A stretch of DNA of 64,000 nt from Paraburkholderia phenoliruptrix. GTDB lineage: Bacteria > Pseudomonadota > Gammaproteobacteria > Burkholderiales > Burkholderiaceae. Under the pieces are notes generated by a model that was not told where the DNA came from, did no database searches, and worked only from the letters and a program-made list of their open reading frames with translations. The translations under genes and the position numbers were made by a program. The DNA lies in the NCBI RefSeq assembly GCF_019511605.1, contig NZ_JAEUAV010000029.1, forward strand, positions 32,617 through 96,616, read 5' to 3'. This document shows, piece after piece, positions 34,243 through 43,331 of this stretch (the first letter of the stretch is position 1; every line of letters begins with the position of its first letter).

Positions 34243-35208
34243 TCAGCGCACAACCTGGCTGGCTTCGTGCACGAGCTGCGCGTATAGCGCATGTCGTTCG
34301 CGGCGAATGCGACCGTCGGCGACCGCTTCGAGAATCGCGCAGCCGGGCTCGTGCAAGTGGTGGCAGTTGTAGAAGCGACAGTTGGGCAACAGCGGCCGGA
34401 ACTCGGGAAACGCGCGTTCGAGCCGGCCCTCGGTCAAGTGATGCAGGCCAAATTCCTGGAAGCCGGGCGAGTCGATCAGCGCGCCGTTCCCGGTGGCACC
34501 GTCGGCGCCGGTCGGCCCGCCAGGCAGCGGATAAAGCCGCGTAAACGTCGTGGTATGGCGCCCACTGTTCAGCGCCGTGGAAATCTCGCGTGTGGCGACT
34601 TCGGCATCCGGAATCAGAAGATTCACGAGTGTGGATTTGCCCATGCCCGACTGGCCGAGCAAAAGTGTCGAGTGACCGTGCAAATGCTCGATCAATGCCG
34701 CCCGCGCGGCCTCGGGCTGTGCCTTGATCGACACTTCCACGACCGTGTAGCCGAGCGCGCGATACGGCTCAAGCCGCTTTCGCGCAGCTTCTAGTGCGTC
34801 GGTCACGTCGATCTTGTTCAGCACGATCAGCGGTTTTAGCTCGTTAGCCTCGGCGGCGACGAGCGCGCGCCCGAGCAGGTCTTCGCTGAAGTGCGGTTCG
34901 GTGGCGAGCACGATCAGCAACTGGTCAAGGTTCGCGGCGAAGAGCTTGGACTTGTACTGATCCGAGCGGTACAGCAGATTGCGCCGCTCGCCGATCTCGA
35001 CGATCACGCCCTGGTCGGCCGAAGTGGGCTCGTAAAGCACGCGGTCGCCGACCGCCACCTCGCTGCGCTTGCCGCGCGGAAAGCATTGCAGCATCGGGCC
35101 GCCGTGTTCCGGCGCAACGAGGTAGTGGCGGCCATGCGCGGCCACGACGAGACCGCCTACGCGCGTCGCGGAGCTCGCGCGCGGCGTTTGTCTGGAGCGG
35201 CCGCTCAT
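34243..35208 (-). CDS. rsgA: Small ribosomal subunit biogenesis GTPase RsgA
   Basis: Circularly permuted GTPase that checks late 30S assembly. In the 321-residue protein the motifs come in permuted order: an OB-fold, then G4 (VLNKIDV), G1 (GQSGMGKST), then G3 (DSPGFQEFG), followed by a zinc knuckle CRFYNCHHLHEPGC. The end of the M48 protease gene overlaps its start by four bases (35205-35208), suggesting an operon: M48 protease, rsgA, DUF2007. Confidence 0.95.
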   Translation of the reverse strand: MSGRSRQTPRASSATRVGGLVVAAHGRHYLVAPEHGGPMLQCFPRGKRSEVAVGDRVLYEPTSADQGVIVEIGERRNLLYRSDQYKSKLFAANLDQLLIVLATEPHFSEDLLGRALVAAEANELKPLIVLNKIDVTDALEAARKRLEPYRALGYTVVEVSIKAQPEAARAALIEHLHGHSTLLLGQSGMGKSTLVNLLIPDAEVATREISTALNSGRHTTTFTRLYPLPGGPTGADGATGNGALIDSPGFQEFGLHHLTEGRLERAFPEFRPLLPNCRFYNCHHLHEPGCAILEAVADGRIRRERHALYAQLVHEASQVVR

Positions 35209-36464
35209 GCGTGCCGCAGCAGTCGGTCGATCCGCTGCGAGGCCGGCGGATGCGAATAATAGAACGCGGTATACAGCGGATCGGGCGTCAGCGTGGACGC
35301 ATTGTCTTCGTACAGCTTGACGAGCGCGTTGATGAGGTCTTGCGCGTCCGTCTGCGTGGCGGCGAACGCGTCGGCCTCGAACTCGTGCTTGCGCGAGGTC
35401 AGGCTGCCAAGCGGCGTAACGAAGAAGACGAATACCGGCAATGCGAGGAAGAACAGCACCAGCGCCAGCGCACTATTGCCGCCGACGAGCGAAGGCCGCA
35501 CACCGAGCCCTTCGTAGAACCACACCTGCTGCGTAAGCCAGCCAAGCAGCGCGAGCAGTGCGAGGCTGATCGCAAAGGTCACGAGCATGCGCTTGATCAC
35601 GTGACGGCGCTTGAAATGGCCGAGTTCGTGCGCAAGCACAGCCTCGATCTCGCTGCCCGACAGGCGCGCCAGCAGCGTGTCGAAAAACACGATCCGCTTG
35701 GCCGCGCCGAAGCCGGTGAAGTACGCGTTGCCGTGCGCGGAGCGGCGGCTGCCGTCCATCACGAAGAGGCCCTTGGCGGCGAAGCCGCAGCGCTTCATCA
35801 GCGCTTCGATGCGGCTTTTCAGCGCTTCGTCCTTGAGCGGCTCGAACTTGTTGAAAAGCGGCGCGATAAAGGTCGGGTACAGCACGAGCACCAGCATCTG
35901 GAAGACGACCCAGACGATCCACGTCCACAGCCACCAGAAGCTGCCCGCGCGGTTCATCAGCCACAGCACGACGAACAGCAGCGGCAACCCGAACGCGGCG
36001 CCGAGCAACACGCCCTTCAGCCGGTCGACGACGAAAATGCGCAAGCTCATCCGGTTAAAGCCAAAGCGTTGCTCGATCACGAACTGGCGGTAGTAGTCGA
36101 ACGGCAGGTCGACCGCGCTGGTGATCGCGATCACTGCCGCGACGAGCGCGATCTGGCCGATGTACCCGCGGCCAAGCCAGTCCGTGATAGCGAGATCCAG
36201 CGCCTGCACGCCGCCCAGCAGCGTGAGGCCGATCAGAAGCGCGGCCCCGACGACGATTTCGATCATGGTCAGACGCGTGCGCTCGACGGTGTAGTCGGCG
36301 GCGCGCTGGTGCGCGGCGAGCGCGATCGTGCCGGCGAACTGGCTGGGCACCTGCTCGCGATGGCCCGCGACGAAGCGGATCTGCCGCGACGCGAGCCACA
36401 GCTTGGTGCCGACCATGGCCACGACGGCAACGACGAACAGAACGGTGAAGTACAGGGTAGGCAT
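35205..36464 (-). CDS. M48 family membrane metallopeptidase (Ste24-like)
   Basis: A 419-residue integral membrane zinc protease. The HExxH motif is in VLAHELGHFKRRH, with the third zinc ligand Glu in KHEFEADAFAA. Multiple transmembrane helices lie at about 2-20, 65-85, 100-120, 150-200 and 295-350. Ste24-type CAAX proteases process prenylated proteins in eukaryotes; bacterial relatives are thought to act in envelope quality control. ATG at 36464 is divergent from orn, whose start is 165 bp away. Confidence 0.9.
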   Translation of the reverse strand: MPTLYFTVLFVVAVVAMVGTKLWLASRQIRFVAGHREQVPSQFAGTIALAAHQRAADYTVERTRLTMIEIVVGAALLIGLTLLGGVQALDLAITDWLGRGYIGQIALVAAVIAITSAVDLPFDYYRQFVIEQRFGFNRMSLRIFVVDRLKGVLLGAAFGLPLLFVVLWLMNRAGSFWWLWTWIVWVVFQMLVLVLYPTFIAPLFNKFEPLKDEALKSRIEALMKRCGFAAKGLFVMDGSRRSAHGNAYFTGFGAAKRIVFFDTLLARLSGSEIEAVLAHELGHFKRRHVIKRMLVTFAISLALLALLGWLTQQVWFYEGLGVRPSLVGGNSALALVLFFLALPVFVFFVTPLGSLTSRKHEFEADAFAATQTDAQDLINALVKLYEDNASTLTPDPLYTAFYYSHPPASQRIDRLLRHA

Positions 36465-36628
36465 CCGTGGATTCCGTGGTATCTATGCGAGAATTATATG
36501 TTTCTTCCCGCCTCGCAGCGGGGACCTGCTTAAAGCATCTTCAATCATCCCTATCCACCTCAAACGAACGATGGTCGCGGCGTCGGGCTTGCCAGCAAGC
36601 TTTCGCTCCGGCCATCAGGGTTGCCTTC

Positions 36629-37240
36629 ATGACTGACATCCTCGAATCCGCTCAACAGCCGCCGCTCGTGCGCAGCGACATGAACCTCGTCTGGCTGGAC
36701 ATGGAAATGACCGGGCTCAACCCCGACTCCGACCGCATCATCGAAATTGCGGTGGTGGTGACGAATTCGACGCTCGACAGAATGGTCGAAGGTCCGGTGC
36801 TGGCCATCCATCAGAGCGACGAGACGCTCGCCAGGATGGACCAGTGGAATCAGAACACGCATGGGCGCTCCGGGCTGATCGACCGCGTGAAGGCTTCGAC
36901 GGTGAGCGAAGCCGATGCCACCGAGCTGATCCGTGATTTTCTCGGCGCCTACGTGCCGCCGGGCAAGTCGCCGATGTGCGGCAATTCGATCTGCCAGGAC
37001 CGGCGCTTCATGGCGCGCTGGATGCCGGAGCTCGAGACCTTTTTCCATTACCGCAATCTCGACGTCAGCACGCTCAAGGAGCTGTGCCGACGCTGGCAGC
37101 CGGCCATCTACAAAGGCTTCCAGAAACGCGCGATGCACACGGCGCTCGCCGACATCCACGAATCCATTGACGAGCTGAAGTACTACCGCGAGCACTTTCT
37201 CGTTCCGCCCGCGCCGGATGCTTCGATGAACGCCGAATAA
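36629..37240 (+). CDS. orn: Oligoribonuclease
   Basis: 3'-5' exonuclease that degrades dinucleotides and nanoRNA, including pGpG from c-di-GMP breakdown; essential in many proteobacteria. DEDDh motifs are visible: VWLDMEMTGL, GNSICQDRRFM and HTALADIHESIDEL, in a 203-residue protein. ATG 36629 (MTDILESAQQ) is selected; ATG 36680 would give the shorter E. coli-like form. Its divergent neighbour is the M48 protease gene. Confidence 0.94.
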   Translation: MTDILESAQQPPLVRSDMNLVWLDMEMTGLNPDSDRIIEIAVVVTNSTLDRMVEGPVLAIHQSDETLARMDQWNQNTHGRSGLIDRVKASTVSEADATELIRDFLGAYVPPGKSPMCGNSICQDRRFMARWMPELETFFHYRNLDVSTLKELCRRWQPAIYKGFQKRAMHTALADIHESIDELKYYREHFLVPPAPDASMNAE

Positions 37241-37255
37241 CCGGCGCCGCCGCAA

Positions 37256-37912
37256 TCACACCGGCCGGGGCGCGCGCACCGCGTTCTTCGGCCGGAACGC
37301 CTTCACGACTTCGTCGCGGGTTTCTACATACGGCCCGCCGATCAGATCGATGCAATACGGCACCGCCGCGAAGATGCCCGGCACCTTCACTGCGCCGCCG
37401 GATTCCGCATCGCGCACGCCTTCCAGCGTTTCCTTGATCGACTTCGGCTGGCCCGGCAGGTTGATGATCAGCGCTGCGTGGTCCGCCGTTTCGCGAATCA
37501 CCGCGACCTGGCGCGACAGGATCGCGGTCGGCACGAAGTTCAGGCTGATCTGCCGCATCTGCTCGCCGAATCCCGGCATTTCTCTGGTGGCTACGGCCAG
37601 CGTTGCCTCGGGCGTGACGTCGCGCCGGGCCGGGCCGGTGCCGCCCGTGGTCAACACCAGATCGCAACCGAGTTCGTCCACCAGTTCCGTGAGCGTCGCG
37701 GAAATGGTCGGCGCGTCGTCCTGAATCAGGCGCGTGACCACTTGCCACGGCGAGCTCAACGCGGCGCCGAGCCATTCCTGCAAGGCCGGAATGCCCTTGT
37801 CCTCGTACACGCCAGTGGATGCGCGGTCGCTCACCGACACGAGGCCGATCAGGATCTCGTCCGGGTGGCTGCGCGCGGGCTTACGGGCGGAGTCAGGCTT
37901 CGCGGTCGTCAT
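37256..37912 (-). CDS. mog: Molybdopterin adenylyltransferase
   Basis: Adenylates molybdopterin before molybdenum insertion (MogA/MoaB fold). The hallmark TTGGTGPARRDVTPEA is present, preceded by VSVSDRASTGVYEDKG. The 218-residue form starts at 37912; an ATG at 37936 is also possible and would overlap yjgA further. About 20 residues at the N-terminus are a non-conserved basic extension. The start overlaps the end of yjgA by 20 bp, suggesting translational coupling. Confidence 0.92.
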   Translation of the reverse strand: MTTAKPDSARKPARSHPDEILIGLVSVSDRASTGVYEDKGIPALQEWLGAALSSPWQVVTRLIQDDAPTISATLTELVDELGCDLVLTTGGTGPARRDVTPEATLAVATREMPGFGEQMRQISLNFVPTAILSRQVAVIRETADHAALIINLPGQPKSIKETLEGVRDAESGGAVKVPGIFAAVPYCIDLIGGPYVETRDEVVKAFRPKNAVRAPRPV

Positions 37913-38504
37913 CGTCGTCTTCCTCGGCGTCGTCATCAGCGGACTCGGTCGCAGCCGCGGGTCCGTCCGCATTCTTGATCCATTGGAACAGTTCGCGGAA
38001 GTAGCGCGGCGGCTTGTTCTGCTGCGCTTCCTTGCGGGCGTTACGGATCAGCGTGCGGCCTTGCTGCGGATCCGCGTTCGGATGCTGACGGATGAACTCG
38101 GTCAGCGCGGCGTCGTCGGCGAGCAGCTTCTCGCGGGTGCGCTCGATCCAGTGCAGCCTCGCCGTTTCCGCCTTGTTGACGCCGTTATAGGTGTCGAGCG
38201 CGGTGCGCAGCGCAGCGGTTTCCTCATCGAGCAGCGAGCGCATGACGCGGCCCACGTACTGAAGTTGCCGGCGCTTGCCTTCATGGTCGGTGATGCGGCG
38301 CGCTTCGCGCACTGCGTCGTCGAGCTTCTCGGGCATCGGCATGCGCTTGAGCGCGTCTTTGGGCAGCGCGATCAGCGCCTCGCCCAGTTCCTGCAGCGCG
38401 TGCATTTCGCGCTTCAACTGGGACTTGCTTGGACGGTCGTAGCCGTTCTCGTCGACTTCCGGCTCGGCGGATTCGATGGGCTGAATGCGGGTTTTGCGTG
38501 TCAT
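37893..38504 (-). CDS. yjgA: Ribosome-associated protein YjgA (DarP, DUF615)
   Basis: A 203-residue protein of the DUF615 family, reported to bind late 50S precursors. The conserved KSQLKREMHALQELGEALIALP and GKRRQLQYVGRVMRSLL are visible. Its C-terminus is highly acidic (ESADDDAEEDDDDD), longer than in E. coli. It precedes mog and is divergent from pmbA, with 256 bp between. Confidence 0.92.
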   Translation of the reverse strand: MTRKTRIQPIESAEPEVDENGYDRPSKSQLKREMHALQELGEALIALPKDALKRMPMPEKLDDAVREARRITDHEGKRRQLQYVGRVMRSLLDEETAALRTALDTYNGVNKAETARLHWIERTREKLLADDAALTEFIRQHPNADPQQGRTLIRNARKEAQQNKPPRYFRELFQWIKNADGPAAATESADDDAEEDDDDDREA

Positions 38505-38760
38505 GCCGATATTGTAGCGTGCCGGGCCCGGCTAACCCGCCGCCGCGCCGCTAGCAACGGCGTGTGTCTGCCAAAAAACCGCGCTGCGAATACCAGGTGC
38601 GCCAGCGCTTAGCTTGCTATGATCGCGGGATGCTTTAACCATGCCCATGCGCATGTCATGCTCGATGAAGCGCGCCGGGGCGCACGCGAGCCGCGCGACC
38701 CGTGCGACGCGCGCATGGACGAACACCGGGCCGCTCGGCCCCCAAAGGACGGCAACGACA

Positions 38761-40131
38761 ATGGCAGCAGACATGGACGTCAAGCAGCGCTTTTTTCCGC
38801 ATACCCAGGATGAACTGAAGGAAATCGCCTCGGACATCCTTCGTCACGCGAAGTCGCTCGGCGGCACCGACGCAGCGACCGAAATCTCCGAAGGCGACGG
38901 CCTGTCCGTCTCCGTGCGGCGCGGCGAAGTCGAGACGATCGAGCACAACCGCGACAAGATGGTCGGCGTGACGGTGTTCATCGGCAACAAGCGCGGTAAC
39001 GCGAGCACCTCCGACTTTTCGTCGCAGGCGCTGAAGGACACGGTGGCGGCGGCGTACAACATTGCCCGCTTCACCGCCGAGGACGATTGCGCGGGCCTCG
39101 CGGAAGCCGAATTGCTCGAAAAAGAGCCGCGCGATCTCGACCTGTATCACCCGTGGAATCTGTCCGCCGACGAAGCCGTGGAAATCGCCCGCCGCGCTGA
39201 AGACGCCGCCTTCGCCACCGATCCGCAAATCAAGAATTCGGAAGGCGCGAGTGTGTCGGCGCAGCATTCGCAGTTCGTGCTCGCCACGTCGCGCGGTTTT
39301 CTCGCGGGCTATCCGTACTCGCGCCATTACATTGCATGCGCGCCGATTGCCGGCAGCGGGCGCAACATGCAGCGCGACGACTGGTACACGTCCATGCGCA
39401 ACGCAGAGCAACTGGCCGATCCGGAAGCGGTGGGCCGTTACGCGGCGCAGCGGGCGCTTGCGCGCATCGGCGCGCGCGGTTTGGATACCCGCAAGGTGCC
39501 GGTACTGTTCGAGGCGCCGCTCGCCGCCGGTCTGCTCGGCGCGTTCGTGCAGGCTACGAGCGGCGGCGCGCTGTATCGCAAGACCTCGTTTCTCGTCGAC
39601 AGTCTCGGCAAGCCGGTGTTCGCGCCGCATGTGCAGATTGTCGAAGATCCGCATGTGCCGCGTGCAATGGGCAGCGCGCCGTTCGACGAAGAGGGCGTGC
39701 GCACGCGGCAACGCTCGGTGGTGAAGGACGGCGTCGTGGAGGGCTATTTCCTGTCGACCTATTCCGCGCGCAAGCTCGGCATGCAGACCACCGGCAACGC
39801 CGGCGGCTCGCACAACCTGTCGCTGCAAAGTTCTAACACGCGCGCCGAGGACGACTTCGAGGAAATGCTGCGCAAGCTCGGCACCGGCCTTTTGCTGACC
39901 GAATTGATGGGGCAGGGCGTGAACTACGTGACGGGCGACTATTCGCGCGGCGCGTCGGGCTTCTGGGTCGAGAACGGCAAGATCCAGTATCCGGTCGAGG
40001 AAATCACCGTTGCGAGCACTTTGCAGGAAATGTTCCGGCATATCGTCGCAATCGGCGCGGATACCATCACGCGGGGCACCAAGCAGACGGGTTCGGTGCT
40101 CATCGAGCGGATGACTATCGCGGGTCAGTAA
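38761..40131 (+). CDS. pmbA: Metalloprotease PmbA (TldE)
   Basis: TldE partner of the TldD/TldE protease, which processes modified peptides and degrades unfolded polypeptides. The 456-residue protein matches the PmbA/TldD fold (VSVRRGEVETIEHNRDK, GFLAGYPYSRHY, STYSARKLGMQTTGNAGG and GASGFWVENGKIQYPVEEIT). TldE itself lacks the zinc motif, and I see no HExxxH here. tldD is not in this window. ATG 38761 is chosen over ATG 38773. The upstream extended -10 TGCTATGAT (about 38615-38623) may be its promoter. Confidence 0.93.
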   Translation: MAADMDVKQRFFPHTQDELKEIASDILRHAKSLGGTDAATEISEGDGLSVSVRRGEVETIEHNRDKMVGVTVFIGNKRGNASTSDFSSQALKDTVAAAYNIARFTAEDDCAGLAEAELLEKEPRDLDLYHPWNLSADEAVEIARRAEDAAFATDPQIKNSEGASVSAQHSQFVLATSRGFLAGYPYSRHYIACAPIAGSGRNMQRDDWYTSMRNAEQLADPEAVGRYAAQRALARIGARGLDTRKVPVLFEAPLAAGLLGAFVQATSGGALYRKTSFLVDSLGKPVFAPHVQIVEDPHVPRAMGSAPFDEEGVRTRQRSVVKDGVVEGYFLSTYSARKLGMQTTGNAGGSHNLSLQSSNTRAEDDFEEMLRKLGTGLLLTELMGQGVNYVTGDYSRGASGFWVENGKIQYPVEEITVASTLQEMFRHIVAIGADTITRGTKQTGSVLIERMTIAGQ

Positions 40132-40184
40132 GCGGGCTCTATCCTTCGGGCGCGACAGCCGCTACGGAGGACTTCCCAAAGCAA

Positions 40185-40219
40185 AACGCCACGCGAGGCT
40201 TGCGTGGCGTTCTTCTTTT
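40185..40219. terminator. Terminator between pmbA and folA
   Basis: AACGCCACGC (40185-40194) pairs with GCGTGGCGTT (40202-40211) around GAGGCTT, followed by CTTCTTTT. It lies between convergent pmbA and folA; T-richness is better on the right side. Confidence 0.75.
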
Positions 40220-40300
40220 GACGGCGCGCCGCAGGGCGCTTTCTGTGTTTCATGGCGCCGTGAGGGCGTGCAGCGACGCGGCGCCTGGCCCGCTTCGCTC

Positions 40301-40801
40301 CTAGCGACCTTTGCGCGTATAGGTCACGAACGCATAGTCGAAATCGTTCGGCGCGTGCGCGCGATGCGTTTCGTGGGCAACCTCTTGCCACTCATGCGGA
40401 TCGACCGCCGGGAAAGTTGCGTCGCCTTTGAAGTCGGCCGAGATCTCGGTGACGATCAGCTTGTCCGCAAGACGCAGCCCTTCCACATACAACTGCGCAC
40501 CGCCAATCAGAAACGCTTCCGGCGCCTGATCCTGCGCGGCGAGCTTCAGCGCTTCGTCGAGCGTGGTGGCCGCGTCGCAGCCCTGGAAGCGCCGCGTCGC
40601 ATCCCGTGTCACGACGATGTTGCGGCGTCCCGGCAGCGGCCTGCCGATCGACTCATGCGTCTTGCGCCCCATGATGATGGGCGCGCCCATAGTCGTGCGC
40701 TTGAAAAACGCCAGGTCTTCGGGAAGTCGCCAGGGCAACTGGTTGTCGCGGCCGATCACGCCGTTATTGGCGCGAGCGACGATCAGGGTGAGCGTCGTCA
40801 T
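40301..40801 (-). CDS. folA: Dihydrofolate reductase
   Basis: NADPH-dependent enzyme that regenerates tetrahydrofolate, the target of trimethoprim. The 166-residue protein begins MTTLTLIVARANNGVIGRDNQLPWRLPEDLAFFK with the conserved W and active-site acidic residue. It also shows MGRKTHESIGRPLPGRRNIVVTR and FLIGGAQLY. The start is the CAT at 40799-40801; the longer open frame upstream is not coding. thyA, its metabolic partner, is 2.5 kb away behind the VpsR-like regulator rather than adjacent. Confidence 0.96.
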   Translation of the reverse strand: MTTLTLIVARANNGVIGRDNQLPWRLPEDLAFFKRTTMGAPIIMGRKTHESIGRPLPGRRNIVVTRDATRRFQGCDAATTLDEALKLAAQDQAPEAFLIGGAQLYVEGLRLADKLIVTEISADFKGDATFPAVDPHEWQEVAHETHRAHAPNDFDYAFVTYTRKGR

Positions 40802-41180
40802 CGAATGGAAAGGGGAACGTAACCGGATCGATTCTACCTGACCCAGGCAGCCGGTTCGCTGCGCGCGCGGGCCGTGTGCCGCGTGCGGGACGAGGCGCGG
40901 CCTGTCCGGCGCAGGGCTATTCCGGCAGATGGTCCGCCACGCCGCCCTCCGTGGTACGGGCGGCTTCGCATAGGTAGCGGCGGCGGCAGGCGCGGCGGCG
41001 GGGCGATCTCGTCCCACAGGGTGACGCGCGCGCCACCGCGGACACGCAATAACGGTAATCGCATGATGAGTCTCCTCTGCACGGCGATTAGCGAAACCCG
41101 TGCCAAGCCGCCCAATTCCCCGACGCATCGGCTTGCAAGTCGACCCCCGAACAATCGAATTAAAAGAATTGGCCAAAAAC

Positions 41181-41196
41181 GTTTCAGGTCTGAAAC
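41181..41196. promoter_or_regulatory. 16-bp perfect palindrome, candidate operator
   Basis: GTTTCAGGTCTGAAAC: 7-bp arms around GT, within AT-rich DNA 400 bp upstream of the VpsR-like gene. Such symmetry is the form of a dimeric regulator site. The binding protein is unknown; autoregulation by the sigma-54 activator is a possibility only. Confidence 0.5.
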
Positions 41197-41404
41197 GGGA
41201 AGAAGGAAATACCTATTAAGTGTTAATTGATGCGGTACGAACTACCTGCGCGGCCGCCAATGAGAAAAGCGCATCTACATTTCGTTATTCGTAAGTTGAT
41301 TACATATTCGCCGCGCCGCGGGCCTTGCTGGGAAAGGCAGGCGGATTAAATTCGCATAATTGTTTTCCAAGCGGCGCGCGTATAGTAAGCTCTCGGAAAG
41401 AGCT

Positions 41405-41432
41405 CAAAATTTTAAAAAAGCCCGCTAACGGG
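41405..41432 (-). terminator. Orphan minus-strand intrinsic terminator
   Basis: GCCCG-CTAA-CGGGC (41419-41432 region) is followed, on the minus strand, by TTTTTTAAAATTTT. On the plus strand there is no T-run. No gene is read leftward into it, so it may end a small RNA from about 41430-41500. A weak minus-strand promoter (CTGGCA, 17 bp, TAGCAA) can be read about 60-90 bp upstream. The RNA is inference. Confidence 0.35.
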
Positions 41433-41596
41433 CCGTCTCAAACACACACGCCGCTTTCTGGGGATCAGCTGTCCGCACGGAATGGAATGGCCGTTCGGTT
41501 TTTGCTATTTGCGAATCCCGAATGTGCCAGCGTGTCTGAATCGCGGTTCAGGTGCGTGCATCATCCTTAACGTTCGTTGACGAGAGGATCTGAATA

Positions 41597-42991
41597 ATGG
41601 AACCCGCAACGCGGCAACTGATTTACGTTTCGCGCGAGCCGAGCGCGGAACTGCACACCCGCTTCCACCAGCGCGGCTGGCACGTGGAAGTGGTGGGATC
41701 GGCGCGCGACGCGCGCCGGGCCGTACGCGCCGGCTCGGCAGCGGGTGGCCTGCTCGATCTGTCCAGTCATTTCCAGCCGCATGAAATCGCCGCTTTCGAA
41801 TCCTGCCTGACCATGCCCAATGTGGGCTGGGTGGCGGCGACCGTCCCCGGTCAACTTCAGGACGCGGCGCTGCGCCGCCTCGTGCGCGATTATTGCTTCG
41901 ACTATGTGACCGTGCCGTATTCCGGCGACCGCATCGTGGACTCCGTCGGCCACGCATACGGCATGATTTCGCTTGGCGAACCGGCGTCGAACGACGCTTC
42001 GCAAGGTGCAGAAGGCGAAATGGTCGGCTCGTGCGACGCCATGCTTGCCCTTTTCCGCTCGATCCGCAAGGTCGCGATGACCGACGCGCCGGTCTTCATC
42101 TCGGGCGAATCGGGCACGGGCAAGGAACTCACGGCAGTGGCGATTCACGAACGCTCGGCCCGGCGTAACGCGCCGTTCGTGCCAATCAACTGCGGCGCCA
42201 TTCCACCGCACCTGCTGCAGTCCGAACTATTCGGCTATGAGCGCGGCGCCTTCACCGGCGCGAACCAGCGCAAGATAGGCCGCGTGGAAGCGGCCAACGG
42301 CGGCACGCTGTTTCTCGACGAAATCGGCGACCTGCCGCTGGAAAGCCAGGCGAGCCTGCTGCGCTTCCTGCAGGAGCGCAAGGTGGAGCGGCTGGGCGGC
42401 CATAGCGCGATCGACGTCGACGTGCGGATCATCTCGGCCACGCACGTGGACATGACGGCAGCGATGATCGAAGGGCGCTTTCGCTCCGACCTGTATCACC
42501 GCCTATGCGTGCTGCAGATCGACGAGCCGCCGCTGCGCGCCCGCGGCAAGGACATCGAGCTGCTTGCGCGCCACATGCTGGAACGTTTCAAGAAAGACGC
42601 AAGCCGCCGGCTGCGCGGTTTCGCGCCGGACGCCATCGCGGCTTTGCACAACTACGGCTGGCCGGGCAACGTGCGCGAACTCATCAACCGCGTGCGGCGG
42701 GCGATTGTGATGTCCGAGGGGCGTGCAATCACGGCACGCGATCTGGAGCTGGCCGAGTATGTCGAGATCGTGCCGGTGTCGCTCGCGCAGGCGCGTGAAG
42801 CCGCCGAGCGTCAGGCCATTGAGCTTGCGCTGTTGCGGCACCGCGGCCGTCTTGGCGACGCGGCGCAGGAACTCGGCATTTCGCGCGTCACGCTGTACAG
42901 GCTGCTGTGCTCGCACGGCATGCGTCATATGGAAAGCGAACCGCTGTCGTCGTCGCATGGCAGCTTGCCGGCGTCGGTGCCGCATCTCTGA
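41597..42991 (+). CDS. Sigma-54-dependent Fis-family regulator, VpsR-like
   Basis: A 464-residue enhancer-binding protein. N-terminal residues 1-125 form a degenerate receiver-like domain with no obvious phospho-acceptor motif, as in VpsR-type proteins that sense c-di-GMP or other signals. The AAA+ domain has Walker A GESGTGKE, the sigma-54 loop GAFTGA (in YERGAFTGANQ), Walker B LFLDEIGDLP and the R-finger region. The C-terminus has a Fis HTH (RLGDAAQELGISRVTLYRLLC). Unlike V. cholerae VpsR, GAFTGA is intact, so sigma-54 contact is likely. Burkholderia VpsR-like regulators control exopolysaccharide; that is inference here. GAGAGGATCTG precedes ATG 41597. Confidence 0.9.
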   Translation: MEPATRQLIYVSREPSAELHTRFHQRGWHVEVVGSARDARRAVRAGSAAGGLLDLSSHFQPHEIAAFESCLTMPNVGWVAATVPGQLQDAALRRLVRDYCFDYVTVPYSGDRIVDSVGHAYGMISLGEPASNDASQGAEGEMVGSCDAMLALFRSIRKVAMTDAPVFISGESGTGKELTAVAIHERSARRNAPFVPINCGAIPPHLLQSELFGYERGAFTGANQRKIGRVEAANGGTLFLDEIGDLPLESQASLLRFLQERKVERLGGHSAIDVDVRIISATHVDMTAAMIEGRFRSDLYHRLCVLQIDEPPLRARGKDIELLARHMLERFKKDASRRLRGFAPDAIAALHNYGWPGNVRELINRVRRAIVMSEGRAITARDLELAEYVEIVPVSLAQAREAAERQAIELALLRHRGRLGDAAQELGISRVTLYRLLCSHGMRHMESEPLSSSHGSLPASVPHL

Positions 42992-43331
42992 CAGACGGTG
43001 CCTTGCGGTTGTGAACGCCGTCCCGGTGGGTCGAACGACCGGGCGGTGGCAATCCGCGGTTTGCAGGCGGGGTTCCAACTGCCTCGTATGCCGTTGCCTT
43101 TTGCTCGATGGCACAGGCTTCTTCGCATCTCGCGCATGATGTTCGCGGCGTTGGCGTTGGCGTTGGCTTCCGGTTCCGCCTCGCCAGTCGCCTCCGCATT
43201 CGCCCCGGCGTCTGCACCAGCCCCGGCTTCGGCATCCGGCGGCCGCACTTGGTAAAATCGGGTTTTCCGCTCAATCTCGCGGTGCGCTGCCTGGAGCTTC
43301 TCTGGGCGCGGGCCGTGCCGAAGGGACCCGC
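42992..43331 (+). other. Intergenic region regulator-thyA
   Basis: 340 bp without a supported gene. GTTGGC triplets (about 43149-43170) make a short low-complexity stretch. TAAAAT (43253-43258) is a possible thyA -10, about 75 bp before the start; no good -35 is seen. Confidence 0.4.

Larger units (their letters stand above)
40802..41596. other. Long AT-rich intergenic region folA - VpsR-like regulator
   Basis: This 795-bp gap is GC-rich up to about 41060 and then clearly AT-richer than the rest of the window. I see no gene. It holds a 16-bp palindrome (41181-41196), TATAGT (41381-41386) as a possible -10 for the regulator, AGCTCT/AGAGCT hairpin at 41388-41404 and an orphan minus-strand terminator (41405-41432), each listed apart. 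A leader of about 200 nt would result if TATAGT is used. Confidence 0.6.
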
